NCBI GenBank assembly: GCA_963770045.1
Contig: CAVYOD010000022.1
Span: 1 to 64,000, forward strand
Direction: 5' to 3'
Origin: CAVYOD01 sp963770045
Lineage (GTDB): Bacteria > Acidobacteriota > Aminicenantia > Aminicenantales > CAVYOD01
DNA: 64,000 nt
Shown: positions 1 to 8,430 of the stretch, piece by piece
Layout: every line of letters starts with the position of its first letter
Position numbering within the stretch: the first letter of the stretch is position 1
Position numbers and translations under genes: made by a program
Notes under the pieces: model-generated
What the model saw: the letters and a program-made list of their open reading frames with translations, nothing else
The model's database searches: none
What the model was told of the DNA's origin: nothing

Positions 1-110
1 GTTAAGGTCAATGACCGTCTTCAGTGCCTCAAGCGTCAGAGTGGTATTCAGGGCAGAGGATACATGCGTAACCGATTACCTTCCTAACCTCAAGTGTCCA
101 GTATCAGCGG
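1..110 (-). pseudogene. Possible IS3-type transposase fragment
   Basis: Read on the minus strand, two overlapping frames give peptides resembling the end of a DDE integrase core: one containing RKVIGYA (about 75-105) and one containing LNTTLTLEALKTVIDL (about 1-60). IS3 OrfB proteins commonly have a 'SR-VIGWA ... LT--AL--A' stretch here. The piece runs off the window edge and changes frame, so it would be a broken or badly sequenced copy. Recognition rests on about 30 residues and is weak. Confidence 0.3.
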
Positions 111-465
111 TTCACTCCACTTAAGTAATTACCAAAGACCACCGATTTGTTGTTTGTCATGGGCCTTTTTACTTTTTTTCATTTCTAGTTAAAGCTGGAA
201 ATATTATTAGTGCAAAAATAATGAAATTGGTAGGATAAATTAGGTTTTGTTAGATTAAGTTAGATTGACTTGCATATATCGGGCTGATACACTCCTAACA
301 CCAATATATCTCATTTTAGGGGGTATTACAGCGGCTCTCAAGATAATAATATCAATGAAAAGTCGTAAAAGCCAATAATTCACTAAAAATATATCAGTTT
401 ACAAACCAAGGGGGCATTGATCTGCACCTTTAGTTGGCCACTTGGGTAGCAGGGAGCCAGTAGTG
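111..465. other. AT-rich non-coding stretch
   Basis: No plausible coding region is visible. The stretch 180-310 is distinctly AT-rich, with short repeats of the type TTAGATTAAGTTAGATT. It could hold the promoter of the following giant gene, but no convincing -35/-10 pair was found. Confidence 0.4.
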
Positions 466-496
466 AAACCGACCTTTGTTAAGGTCGGTTTTTTTA
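466..496 (+). terminator. Rho-independent terminator-like hairpin, repeat copy A
   Basis: An 11-bp perfect stem (466-476 with 481-491, arm AAACCGACCTT) with a TGTT loop runs into a T-run. About 18 bases just before it (448-465, including GTAGTGAAACC at its end) recur almost unchanged before a matching hairpin at 7589. Here the hairpin sits about 55 bases upstream of a start codon, so it is either the terminator of a lost upstream gene or an attenuator in the leader of the next gene. Confidence 0.75.
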
Positions 497-550
497 TTGT
501 AAAAAAGCAAGCATAAGTAGCTGAAGAATAATTAGAGGAGGATTTCGGAG

Positions 551-1980
551 ATGAGGATGAGCAGGATTTCGATTCTTTTTTTGGCAATCGTATTTCTATC
601 GAGCCTGTTTCCCATAGGCGGTGAGGTACACGCGGCCGTTAACTTTTCCGCAACAGAACTGCTGGGGCGCCCCACCGACTAACTCGATAACCGTGAATGT
701 AGTCCCAAGTCCAGCGGTCAGGTCTACTTTGAATACGGTACTACTTCAGGGGATTATACTGGCCAAACCAGTACTGCCACGCTTACGAGTGGCACACCCT
801 ACGAAGTAGTATATCGAGGGCTTACCGCCAATACACGGTATTATTACCGGATGGTATCCAGCTGACAGATGGTGTTAACTGGGTAGAAGGAGCTGAGCAT
901 TCATTTCATACCCAGAGGGCTCCAGGTAGCACCTTTACCTTTACGATAATAGCTGATTCACATATGAACGGTGGTGGTGGTAACGTATCTCTGTACCAAC
1001 AAACACTGTACATAATGTGGCGCTGACAATCCTGACTTTCATTTCGACCTTGGCGATACATTCTGGATGGACGGTACGACCAGTAGCACAGTAGCTGAAT
1101 CAACAGATACCTGGCACAGCGTCAGTGGATGGGTATTATCAGCCATTCGGTTCCGATATTCGTGGCTGCAGGAAACCACGAGAACGAAGAGGGCTGGAAT
1201 TTTGATGACACTCCCGACAGCAAAGCCCTCTTGAGTGTAAATGCACGAAAACTGTACTACCCCAACCCGATTCCGGACGGTTTCTACACTGGAAAACGAG
1301 ACCCCCTAGCACGCGATTAGTGGCGACCAACTCCGTGAGGACTACTATGCCTGGAGAGTGGGGCGATGCCCTGTTCGTTGTCATCGACCCTTACCAGTAC
1401 ACGATGACCAAGCCATATGGAACCGCGGGAGGAGAAGACAATGATGAAACGGTAATCGAGCTACGACAGGTGGGATTGGACCCTGGGGCAGCAACAGTTC
1501 AACTGGTTCAAGCAGACCCTTGAAAACAGTACGATGCCAAATACAAGTTTGTCTTTGCCCATCATATGCTTGGAGGTTCGGAAGACTACGTACGTGGCGG
1601 CGCCGATTACGCGAATATGTTTGAGTGGGGTGGATATAACTATGGACGGTACTACCTGGGGGTGGGATACTGACAACGGCCCGGATGGGATGCCCCGATT
1701 CACCAGTTGATGGTGCGAACGGCGTTAGTGCCTTCTTCCACGGCCATGACCATGTGTATGCCTATGAGAAGCGTGATGGCGTCGTCTACCAGTCAGTACC
1801 CTCGCCAGCTATGACCGGGTCTGGATTCAGCCAATATTATACGGGTCAATATACGCTCCAGGTCTTACCCAACCCGGGCCACCTGCGCGTTACGGTTTCA
1901 GCCCATCACAAGCGACCGTGGATTATATCGCGACCTCCAGCGGGGCCGGTTAATTACTCTTATACCATTTTAGCCGACAC
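551..1980 (+). CDS. Metallophosphoesterase module 1 (purple acid phosphatase-like), frameshifted
   Basis: After the signal peptide comes an FN3-like domain (GRPTD ... YFEYGTTSGDYTGQTST ... YYYRM) of the kind that precedes purple acid phosphatase catalytic domains. All metallophosphoesterase motifs can be read across the shifts: the DSH metal ligands in IIADSH (about 947-964), LGDTF (about 1050), GNHENEEGW (about 1168), a histidine in the FAHHM stretch (about 1555) and HGHDH (about 1740). The domain binds two metals and hydrolyses phosphoesters; here it would act outside the cell. It is a near duplicate of the module at 4720-6110. At least six single-base shifts break the frame. Confidence 0.6.
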
Positions 1981-2866
1981 GGAAAACGACCCGCCCACCG
2001 ATATTTCGCTGAGCAATAGTACCGTGGCCGAGGGCCAGCCTGTCGGGACGGTGGTAGGCACCTTCTCAACGGCAGACCCTAACCCTGGTGACACCCACAC
2101 TTACAGTCTCGTAGCCGGTGCTGGGGATACCGACAATGGCGCTTTCACAATTGCTGGCAACGAGCTGCGGACAGCGGAGGTATTTGATTATGATGCGAAG
2201 AACAGTTATTCCATAAGAGTAAGGACAACGGATAATGGTGTTGGCAATCTCACCTATGAAGAAGCACTCACCATCACTGTCAATTCGGCGACCTCCACCA
2301 TCGCGGTAAACGACTTCGACAACTACCGGGTGTTCCAGCGAGACATCGGCGGAACGTCAAAGAGCGTCACCATCAGCGGCACCTATTCGAATATGGACTG
2401 GAGCCGCGTGGAGGCACGTGTCCTGCAGCATGGCACTAGCACAGCAGTGGTGGGCTGGACGACCATCGACACCACACCAGGCGGAGGAACATTCTCCGGT
2501 AGCCTTATCGTTCCGCAGGGAGGCTGGTATAACATCGAAATACGCGCCCTTGACAGCACCGGGTCCGTGCTCGGCTCCAGCCGCGGCACGAACAAGTGGG
2601 GCGTGGGCATGCTCATCCTCTGCATCGGCCAATCCAACATGTCGGGCCACGGCCAGCCACCCTTTACCGTCGCCACCTCCGATCTTGCGGTGAACTACAG
2701 CAATGCCGGAATATGGGAGCATCTGGCCGACCCCTATGATGACGACAGTCCCGCGGGCGCGGTTGATAATGACAATTCCACTGCCGGCGGGTCGATGATT
2801 CCCGCCCTGGCCAATTCGCTCCTGCAGACATTCAACTTCCCCATCGCCTTTGTACCCGTCGCCTAA
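1685..2866 (+). CDS. Phosphoesterase C-terminus, cadherin-like domain and start of SGNH acetylesterase
   Basis: This open stretch of about 390 codons begins with the HGHDH end of module 1. It continues into a cadherin/Calx-beta-like domain (DISLSNSTVAEGQPVGTVVG ... YSIRVRTTDNG, about 2000-2285). Next is a beta-sandwich segment (about 2300-2600), then the block-I motif of a sialate-O-acetylesterase-type SGNH hydrolase, GQSNMSGHG (about 2626-2652), in which the serine is the nucleophile. The frame is lost near 2860 within the esterase domain and continues in the next entry. Such esterases remove acetyl groups from glycans; the substrate cannot be told from the sequence. Confidence 0.6.
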   Translation: MGCPDSPVDGANGVSAFFHGHDHVYAYEKRDGVVYQSVPSPAMTGSGFSQYYTGQYTLQVLPNPGHLRVTVSAHHKRPWIISRPPAGPVNYSYTILADTENDPPTDISLSNSTVAEGQPVGTVVGTFSTADPNPGDTHTYSLVAGAGDTDNGAFTIAGNELRTAEVFDYDAKNSYSIRVRTTDNGVGNLTYEEALTITVNSATSTIAVNDFDNYRVFQRDIGGTSKSVTISGTYSNMDWSRVEARVLQHGTSTAVVGWTTIDTTPGGGTFSGSLIVPQGGWYNIEIRALDSTGSVLGSSRGTNKWGVGMLILCIGQSNMSGHGQPPFTVATSDLAVNYSNAGIWEHLADPYDDDSPAGAVDNDNSTAGGSMIPALANSLLQTFNFPIAFVPVA

Positions 2867-3404
2867 AGACGGCACGAACCTTTACTCTCAATGGGTATAT
2901 CGCAATCCGTCGAACCACTATGACACGTCCACGCTCTACGGCCAATCGATAACCAAAGCCCAAAACGTTGGCGGCGTCGAGCTTATCATCATGCATCAGG
3001 GCGAAGCAGATACCAACGACCATCGCACCGAGGCCCAGTATGAGGCGGATTTCGCCACACTTATCGGCAACTACCGCCAGGACCTCTACGCCACCATCCC
3101 CATCTTCATCTGCCAGCTCGGGACTATCCACCTGGGGACCAATACCCGCACCGATGCCGATGTCCAGGCAGTCCGCAACGCGCAGCACGACCTCGACAAT
3201 GGCGTGAATATCTTCATGGCAGCCACGGCCATGGACCAGCCCCGGCTTGACGCGGTGCATTACACCTGTCCGGGTCTCGATGCCATCGGCGGGCGCATGG
3301 CACAGGCGATTAAATATTATTTTGGAGCGGCTTCTTACTACCGGGGGCCGGCTATCACTTCCGCTGCCTTTGCCGGAAACCGCAGCACGTGGATGTTCAG
3401 ATAG
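2850..3404 (+). CDS. SGNH acetylesterase, C-terminal half
   Basis: Continuation of the esterase after a single-base shift near 2860. It carries MHQGEADTN (about 2990-3015), the conserved block around the helper glycine and glutamate of the SASA family, and the Asp-x-x-His pair in DAVHYT (about 3250-3267), which supplies the rest of the catalytic triad. With GQSNM upstream the active site is complete. The frame breaks again near 3390; the alternative frame continues as HVDVQIAHRGGNDITPVSG into the next domain, so the stop at 3402 is probably artefactual. Confidence 0.6.
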   Translation: MYPSPKDGTNLYSQWVYRNPSNHYDTSTLYGQSITKAQNVGGVELIIMHQGEADTNDHRTEAQYEADFATLIGNYRQDLYATIPIFICQLGTIHLGTNTRTDADVQAVRNAQHDLDNGVNIFMAATAMDQPRLDAVHYTCPGLDAIGGRMAQAIKYYFGAASYYRGPAITSAAFAGNRSTWMFR

Positions 3405-5016
3405 CTCACCGCGGTGGAAACGATATCACGCCTGTCTCCGGGCATTACGGGGTTCTCCGTGCTCAGTAACGGGTCGCCGGTGGGCATCACCTCGGCACAG
3501 CGTATTAGCGCCGACCGCATCCGCTTGACTTTGACATCGGCGGTACCGCAGGGGGCCGTGGTTAAGCTGAGATACCTCTGGGGTTCAGACCCCGATACTA
3601 CGGCTCTCGTTAAAGACAACTCGTCTTTAGCGCTGCCACTCGAGAATACGACTACCGACATTACGGTCACGGCAGCTATACCCCGCCGGTGCCATATCTT
3701 ACATAGGAGATATTGGCACGGCTACGAGTAAAACATCCGGCACAAGCCTGGTAGTCACGACCAATGCAGCCGTAGCTGCCGGGGATGACATTATTGTCGT
3801 TTATGCCATCGACCCTTCGAACCACACAATCACCGTCACCGATGCGGCGGGCAATACCTACACCCAGGCAGGATATGCGGTCAATACAGGCCAGTTGCGT
3901 ACCTATATCTTTGCCGCCTATAATGTCACCGCTCTGCCCAGCGGCAGCACTATCACCATTACCAGCAACTCCGCGGTCACGGCTCGGGCGGCGGTCGTCA
4001 GTGTCTTCCGCGGCCTGGCGGACATTGACCCTCTTGACCGGACCCAAACAGGCGACGGGGACAATAGTTCTAATCCCTCCTCCGGCGCAACAGACACCAC
4101 CACCCAAGCCGATGAGCTTCTCATCGGTGCTATAGGTACTGAAGGGCCGTATGGGGATGCTGCCGGCACTTGGCAAAACTCCTTCACCGCTGGACCTCGC
4201 ACCGGTACCACTGGTGGTACAGCCGACACTAACATTACGGCGTCGATGGGCTGGCGGATTGTTTCAGCCACAGGCGTATACACTGCGTCAAAAACCGGCA
4301 TTACTTCCCGCGACTGGGCGGCGATGATTGCTACCTTCAAGGCCGGGCCTGTTGGCACCAGCCCGACGATTACGATAAATGGTACACCACTGAATGGTTT
4401 TAATAGTGAGCCCGGGGTACCCTCAGCCGAACAGAGCTATACGGTATCCGGCAGCAACTTAACTGAAGGCATCACAATCACCCCGCCGAGCGATTTTGAA
4501 ATTTCACTGACCAGCGGCAGCGGGTGGACATCATTCCCCCTGACATTAACTGAGTCAGGTGGTTCTGTGGCAGAGACAGACATCTATGTACGCTTCAATC
4601 GCGCCACGGAAGGGACATCCAATGGCAATATTACTCATATAAGTACCGGAGCAACTACCAGGAACGTCGCCATTAGCGGTACGGCAGTGGAACCAACACC
4701 ACCTTCATTCAATATAATACTTGGTCGGCCTACCGATGAATCCGTTACCGTCAACTTAATCCCGGACCAGAATGGTGACGCATACTTTGAGTATGGTACC
4801 GAATCAGGCATTTATACAGGTCAAACAAGTACTTTCTCATGCACAATTGAGGAGCCTGTCGAAGTAGTGATCGATGGACTACTGTCTAATACAGAGTATT
4901 ATTACCGCATGCGTTTCCAGGCATCCGGTGCAACTACATGGACAGCAGGAGATGAATATTCATTCCATACCCAGAGAGTCTCCAGGCAGCACGTTCACTT
5001 TTACCATAATAACTGA
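3390..5016 (+). CDS. Beta-sandwich domains and FN3-like leader of phosphoesterase module 2
   Basis: A short beta domain (about 3440-3680, GFSVLSNGSPVGITSAQR) is joined by a shift near 3690 to a domain read as SYIGDIGTATSKTSGTSLVV ... AAYNVTALPSGSTITI ... AAMIATFKAG (about 3700-4350), a pattern seen in secreted bacterial proteins but without a name I can give. An Ig/choice-of-anchor-like domain follows (TINGTPLNGFNSEPG ... RNVAISGTAVE, about 4370-4690). Last comes the FN3-like domain GRPTDESVTVNLIPDQ ... YYYRM (about 4725-4975). No catalytic residues are seen; these probably serve as spacers or glycan and surface contacts. Confidence 0.55.
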
Positions 5017-6110
5017 TTCACATCTTGGACCAGTATGGCGGCCAGACGGCGGATGAAAAAGCTCTCTATCAACAGACTCTATTAAACGTAGGTGCGGATA
5101 ACCCCGATTTCCATATCGACCTTGGTGATACATTCCCGATGGACCCCTCACCCTTAGGCACGGGAATGACTGAGGCGGAAGCGAAGGCAGCATACCTCTC
5201 ACAGCGTCCCTACATGGGTCTTATCAGCCCATTCGATTCCGATATATTTGGTCATTGGCAACCACGAGAACGAAGAGGGCTGGAATTTTGATGACATTTT
5301 CACACCTCCCGATCTCAGCCTGGCGCTGTGGGTTTAAAATACCGAAAACTGTACTACCCCAACCCAGTCCCGGATGGCGTTCTATACCGGAAACACTCGA
5401 TCCTTTGCACAGACCCGATTGGCGGCGACACTTACCGCGAGGACTATTATGCCTGGGAGTGGGGTGATGCCCTTTTCGTTGTCATCGATCCTTACCATTA
5501 TTCGATGACCTGGCCTTCGGAAGGAAATAGCTACGGTGGAGAAGGGATGGATGGCGAGGTCACAGGGTGACCGCTGGGATTGGACCCTGGGCGATAGAAC
5601 AGTACCAATGGTTCAAGGAAACACTCGAAAACAGCGATGCTAACCTACAAGTTTGTGTTTACCCATCATGTAACCGGTGGAGCAACACCCTATGGAAGAG
5701 GGGGAATCAGTGCAGCACCCTACTTCGAGTGGGGCGGGCAAAACGCAGACGGCACCTGGGGATTCGATACCGAAAGACCGGGATGGGAAGCTCCCGATTC
5801 ACCAGCTGATGGTGGATAATGGCGTCACCATCTTTTTCCACGGCCATGACCATATATATGCCATGGAAGAGCTTGATGGAATCGTCTATCTGGAATGTCC
5901 GAAACCGGATGACGCTGGCTATGCCTGGGATCCCTACGGATATGGTTACACAGAAGGCCTTTATCCTAATGGTTATTTGACTGCAGAACTCGGGCCATAT
6001 CCGCGTGACCGTTTCGCCGGACGAGGTAACCGTTGATTATGTTCGAGCTTATCTACCCGGAGATGGCACCAATGGGCAGGTTGCCTACACTTATACCATT
6101 CCGGCCCCTG
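5017..6110 (+). CDS. Metallophosphoesterase module 2 (purple acid phosphatase-like), frameshifted
   Basis: Second copy of the catalytic domain. Visible motifs are TDSHL (about 5013-5026), LGDTFPMD (about 5120-5145), GNHENEEGW (about 5257-5285), a histidine in FTHHVTGG (about 5657-5680) and HGHDHIYAME (about 5840-5870). Long blocks match module 1 at the DNA level, including GAAAACTGTACTACCCCAAC in both copies, so the two arose by internal duplication. Shifts lie near 5028, 5255, 5330, 5570, 5690 and 6010. The motif set is complete, so an intact version should be an active phosphoesterase. Confidence 0.6.
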
Positions 6111-7331
6111 CCGGGACCACCTATGAGCTGACGATGGCGGTAGAACCGGTTGCGGGTGGCACGACCAATCCGGCAGTAGGCGTATATACCTATCCAGAAG
6201 ATACCGTTGTTGACATCTCAGCCACACCGGCTGCCGGCTGGAGCTTCTCCGGCTGGACCGGGATGCGGATCCATTCCGCAGTAACACCGTCACCATGGAC
6301 GGCAATAAGACCGTCACCGCTACCTTTACTCAGATAATGCATACCTTGACCGTAGCCCAGGTAGGTAGCGGCACGGTCACGCCTGCCGTCGGTGGCCATG
6401 ATTATCCCGAAAGTACCGTAGTTGTTCTAACGGCTGCCCCGGCTGCCGGCTGGAGCTTCTCCGGCTGGACCGGTGCGGATGCTTCCGGTAACACCGTCAC
6501 CATGGATAGCGATAAGACGATTACCGCTACCTTCGCTATTGATACCTTCGTGGTCAGAAACCTGCCGGCAGCAGTAGTTGAAAACACGGTTTTCGAGGTT
6601 ACGATTCAATTCACCGCGCCTGACGGTGGTTTCAATTCAATCGGTGTTACCGATATAGCTCCTGACGGATGGCCGGTCACCGTAAATACCACTTGGTGTA
6701 CACCAAATGGCCCGAGCGATGTAATTTTGGGTAATACTCCGGACATCGATACAGCACAATATGCCTGGTTAGGTACATACCCTGCCGGGACCGTTTTTTC
6801 TGTCGTCTATAAAGTAACCGTACCAGCCGGGACTACACCTGGCACTTATACCTTCCCTGACGGACAAATTGAGTATTACATTGGCGATGGTGAAGATTCA
6901 TTCATATCACCAATAGGCGGCGATAATGAATTAGGATGGGGAAGCACAATATCAGGTATCATCGCTCAAGTAAATGGTACTCCGATACCTGGCGCCACGG
7001 TTAAGTTATATCTGGGTGCTACTCTTAAAAGCACCACGACCAGTGGCCTGGATGGCAAATACGAACTAGTAGCCACAGAGACCGGCGCATACACGGTAGT
7101 GGCCAGCGCCGTTGGTTTCAAGGATGAGACACAGGGGATATCTATTCCATCACTGGTCGGGGGCTATACTCTGGACTTTATCGGTATCCATGGGCTGATA
7201 CCTCAGGATCCCAGTATGTCTTACGTTCTGGCTTGTGCCAATAAATGGATCAATCCTCCGGCTGAAATCCCGAGTTAGCCTTGAGCATGTCCAAGGTACT
7301 CGCGGTGGCTAATGCCTGGCTGCAAAATTAA
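6005..7331 (+). CDS. InlB-type repeats, Ig-like and carboxypeptidase-regulatory-like C-terminal part
   Basis: Two divergent InlB-B repeats follow the second phosphoesterase (about 6120-6335 and 6340-6535), each with the core AAGWSFSGWTG. Then come an Ig/cohesin-like domain (FVVRNLPAAVVENTVFEVTI, about 6540-6890), a carboxypeptidase-regulatory-like domain (SGIIAQVNGTPIPGATV, about 6950-7170), and a tail with two SYVLACANKW / SKVLAVANAW repeats. The duplicated VL--AN-W helix resembles the paired helices of dockerin-like tails, which anchor proteins to partners, but the calcium loops are not convincing. The stop at 7276 is probably a frameshift artefact, as the frame starting at 7272 continues the repeat to 7331. 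Confidence 0.55.
6227..6473 (+). repeat. 35-bp direct repeat inside the InlB-type repeats
   Basis: An identical 35-base string lies at 6227-6261 and 6439-6473 (period 212), coding for the PAAGWSFSGWTG core of both InlB-type repeats. Identity at the DNA level implies recent duplication or gene conversion. Confidence 0.85.
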
Positions 7332-7588
7332 GCCGGTCTCCGATAGTTTACCAGTTGGACATGTTGAATGGTTAGATATTGGGAAACTGGGTCAAAGCAT
7401 AAAAATAAGGCAGGCTCGGAGAGATGGGCAGAAGTTAGCCACCTCTGACCAAGATCGAGATAGGAGTTGGCCCGGACGAAGAAAGAGCTGTATATAGTCA
7501 GCGATAGTGGGACAACTAGACCATCGAAAATAGCAGACACTTTAAAGGCCATGCCCCTGCTCCCTGAAGATAGCGGGAGCCTGTAGTG
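7332..7588. other. Non-coding downstream region of the giant gene
   Basis: No convincing gene is seen in these 257 bases. The last 20 bases (from about 7570, GCGGGAGCCTGTAGTGAAA) correspond to the stretch before the hairpin at 466. Confidence 0.4.
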
Positions 7589-7618
7589 AAACCGACCTTA
7601 TCAAAGGTCAGTTTTTTT
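7589..7618 (+). terminator. Rho-independent terminator, repeat copy B
   Basis: The stem AACCGACCTT pairs with AAGGTCAGTT (one mismatch), with an ATC loop and a run of seven T. Together with the preceding GGGAGCCTGTAGTGA it is a diverged copy of the element at 448-496. It would end transcription of the giant gene. Similarity to copy A stops at the T-run, exactly where host-type coding sequence on the other strand begins. Confidence 0.75.
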
Positions 7619-7621
7619 GTG

Positions 7622-7696
7622 AAAGATTGTGCCGTGTCTGTTCGTATCCCTGGGCAATAAGGTGACACGCAGCGTCGGGTCAAAGGTTGCTTCCAT
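7622..7696 (-). pseudogene. Acyl-CoA thioesterase (hotdog fold), N-terminal remnant
   Basis: From ATG at 7696, with GGAGAG seven bases upstream, the minus strand encodes MEATFDPTLRVTLLPRDTN followed by RHGTIF, then runs into the terminator repeat and stops. R-T-L-P-DTN--GTIFGG is the start of hotdog acyl-CoA thioesterases, where GTIF is followed by a conserved GG. The match ends exactly before that GG, so the other 100 or more codons are missing. It lies 23 bases after the coiled-coil gene on the same strand and was probably its operon partner. The truncation marks the right edge of the foreign block. Confidence 0.65.
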
Positions 7697-7719
7697 GGCG
7701 TCTCTCCATCACGGTGCCT

Positions 7720-8037
7720 TTATTCCAAGATCAGGTTATCGAGGTCGGCGATAAGGGTTTTCAGCCGATCCCCCAACCGGACCAGTTCCTCTTCCGCTTC
7801 TTCGTATAGCTTCTTCCACTGTGAGGGGCCAGCAGACCCGACCTCCCCCAGCTTCTCTCTTATATCACGCAATTCGATCTTGAGCTGATCGATCGGCTTC
7901 TCGTAGTCGGTCTTGGGGTCCCAGTCAGAGTCTTCCAGCCTCGTCTCCTGTACCTCGATCTCCGACTCCAGCTCCCGGAGCTCTTCCTCCATCCTGCCGA
8001 TAAGCTCTTCCCTGGGTCCTGATCGGTTTTTCCTCAT
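7720..8037 (-). CDS. Small coiled-coil protein
   Basis: 105 residues, very rich in Glu, Arg and Leu, with two heptad-like stretches (about residues 8-40 and 45-100) separated by a short GSAGPSQW break. It has no signal peptide, membrane segment or metal motif. The start is supported by AAGGAGAG nine bases upstream. It probably forms a helical hairpin or dimer; the function is not recognised. It lies immediately upstream of the truncated thioesterase. Confidence 0.6.
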   Translation of the reverse strand: MRKNRSGPREELIGRMEEELRELESEIEVQETRLEDSDWDPKTDYEKPIDQLKIELRDIREKLGEVGSAGPSQWKKLYEEAEEELVRLGDRLKTLIADLDNLILE

Positions 8038-8430
8038 GCTTTCTCTCCTTATCCGAGATCGATCTCTGTTATCTCGCAGGCGTTTCGCATATGCCTATCC
8101 GTCTCTCCTGCTTTGCGCGGAACACCCCATGGATAATTATTTTATCATAAGTCGAGGATTCCCACCCTGGGTGTGCGCTCTTTGAGAAGGGAGGTTCGTT
8201 CTTATTGAGCTAGCCTCTCACAGATTTTGAGGCAGGGAGAGCAGATCAGTGCCTTAAACTTTTGCTCGAGCAGTCTTCATTCCCCAACAAATACGATTCT
8301 TTCCGCATCCCCTCTCGGCCTGACACGTCCGTCCACTGGCCAGACCTCATGGTGCGACCAGTGGACGGTTGAACTCCCCGACGGGAAGTCCCGCCGGGGA
8401 GGAACGCAACGGCGACCGGTTTCTAATGTG
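8038..8430. other. Intergenic region with two hairpins
   Basis: No gene is seen. Two inverted repeats stand out: an 11-bp perfect one (8329-8339 with 8358-8368, arm CCGTCCACTGG) and a GC-rich hairpin (8376-8399, nine pairs plus one mismatch, AAGT loop). Both lie downstream of the minus-strand multicopper oxidase and could help end its transcript, but neither is followed by a T-run in that direction. Confidence 0.55.

Larger units (their letters stand above)
551..7331 (+). pseudogene. Giant modular secreted phosphoesterase/acetylesterase protein, many frameshifts
   Basis: Taken together the reading frames make one continuous protein of about 2,250 residues with no intergenic gap. It starts at 551 after GAGGAGG with a signal peptide (MRMSRISILFLAIVFLSSL) and ends at TAA 7331 after one last shift near 7272. 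Order: FN3-like and metallophosphoesterase module 1, cadherin-like domain, SGNH acetylesterase, unnamed beta domains, FN3-like and metallophosphoesterase module 2, two InlB-B-type repeats, Ig-like domain, carboxypeptidase-regulatory-like domain, and a C-terminal tail ending SKVLAVANAWLQN. Single-base shifts occur roughly every 100-500 bases (for example near 677, 709, 870, 1022, 1200-1330, 2860, 3390, 3690, 5028, 5255, 6010, 6265, 7272). Conserved motifs resume after each, so sequencing error is as likely as true decay. It is unlike its neighbours in both quality and style. It could also be two or three separate genes, but no internal start or terminator supports that. Confidence 0.6.

Noticed and set aside
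420..500. c-di-GMP-I or similar riboswitch before the giant gene
   Set aside because: The GGTAGC and AAACC-like words are suggestive, but the GGCAAACC and GCAAAG core of that riboswitch is absent. Only the terminator hairpin is supported.
551..7331. Programmed frameshifting in the giant protein
   Set aside because: Shifts are too many, occur in both directions and lack slippery heptamers. Similar shifts occur in ligA, so error or decay is simpler.
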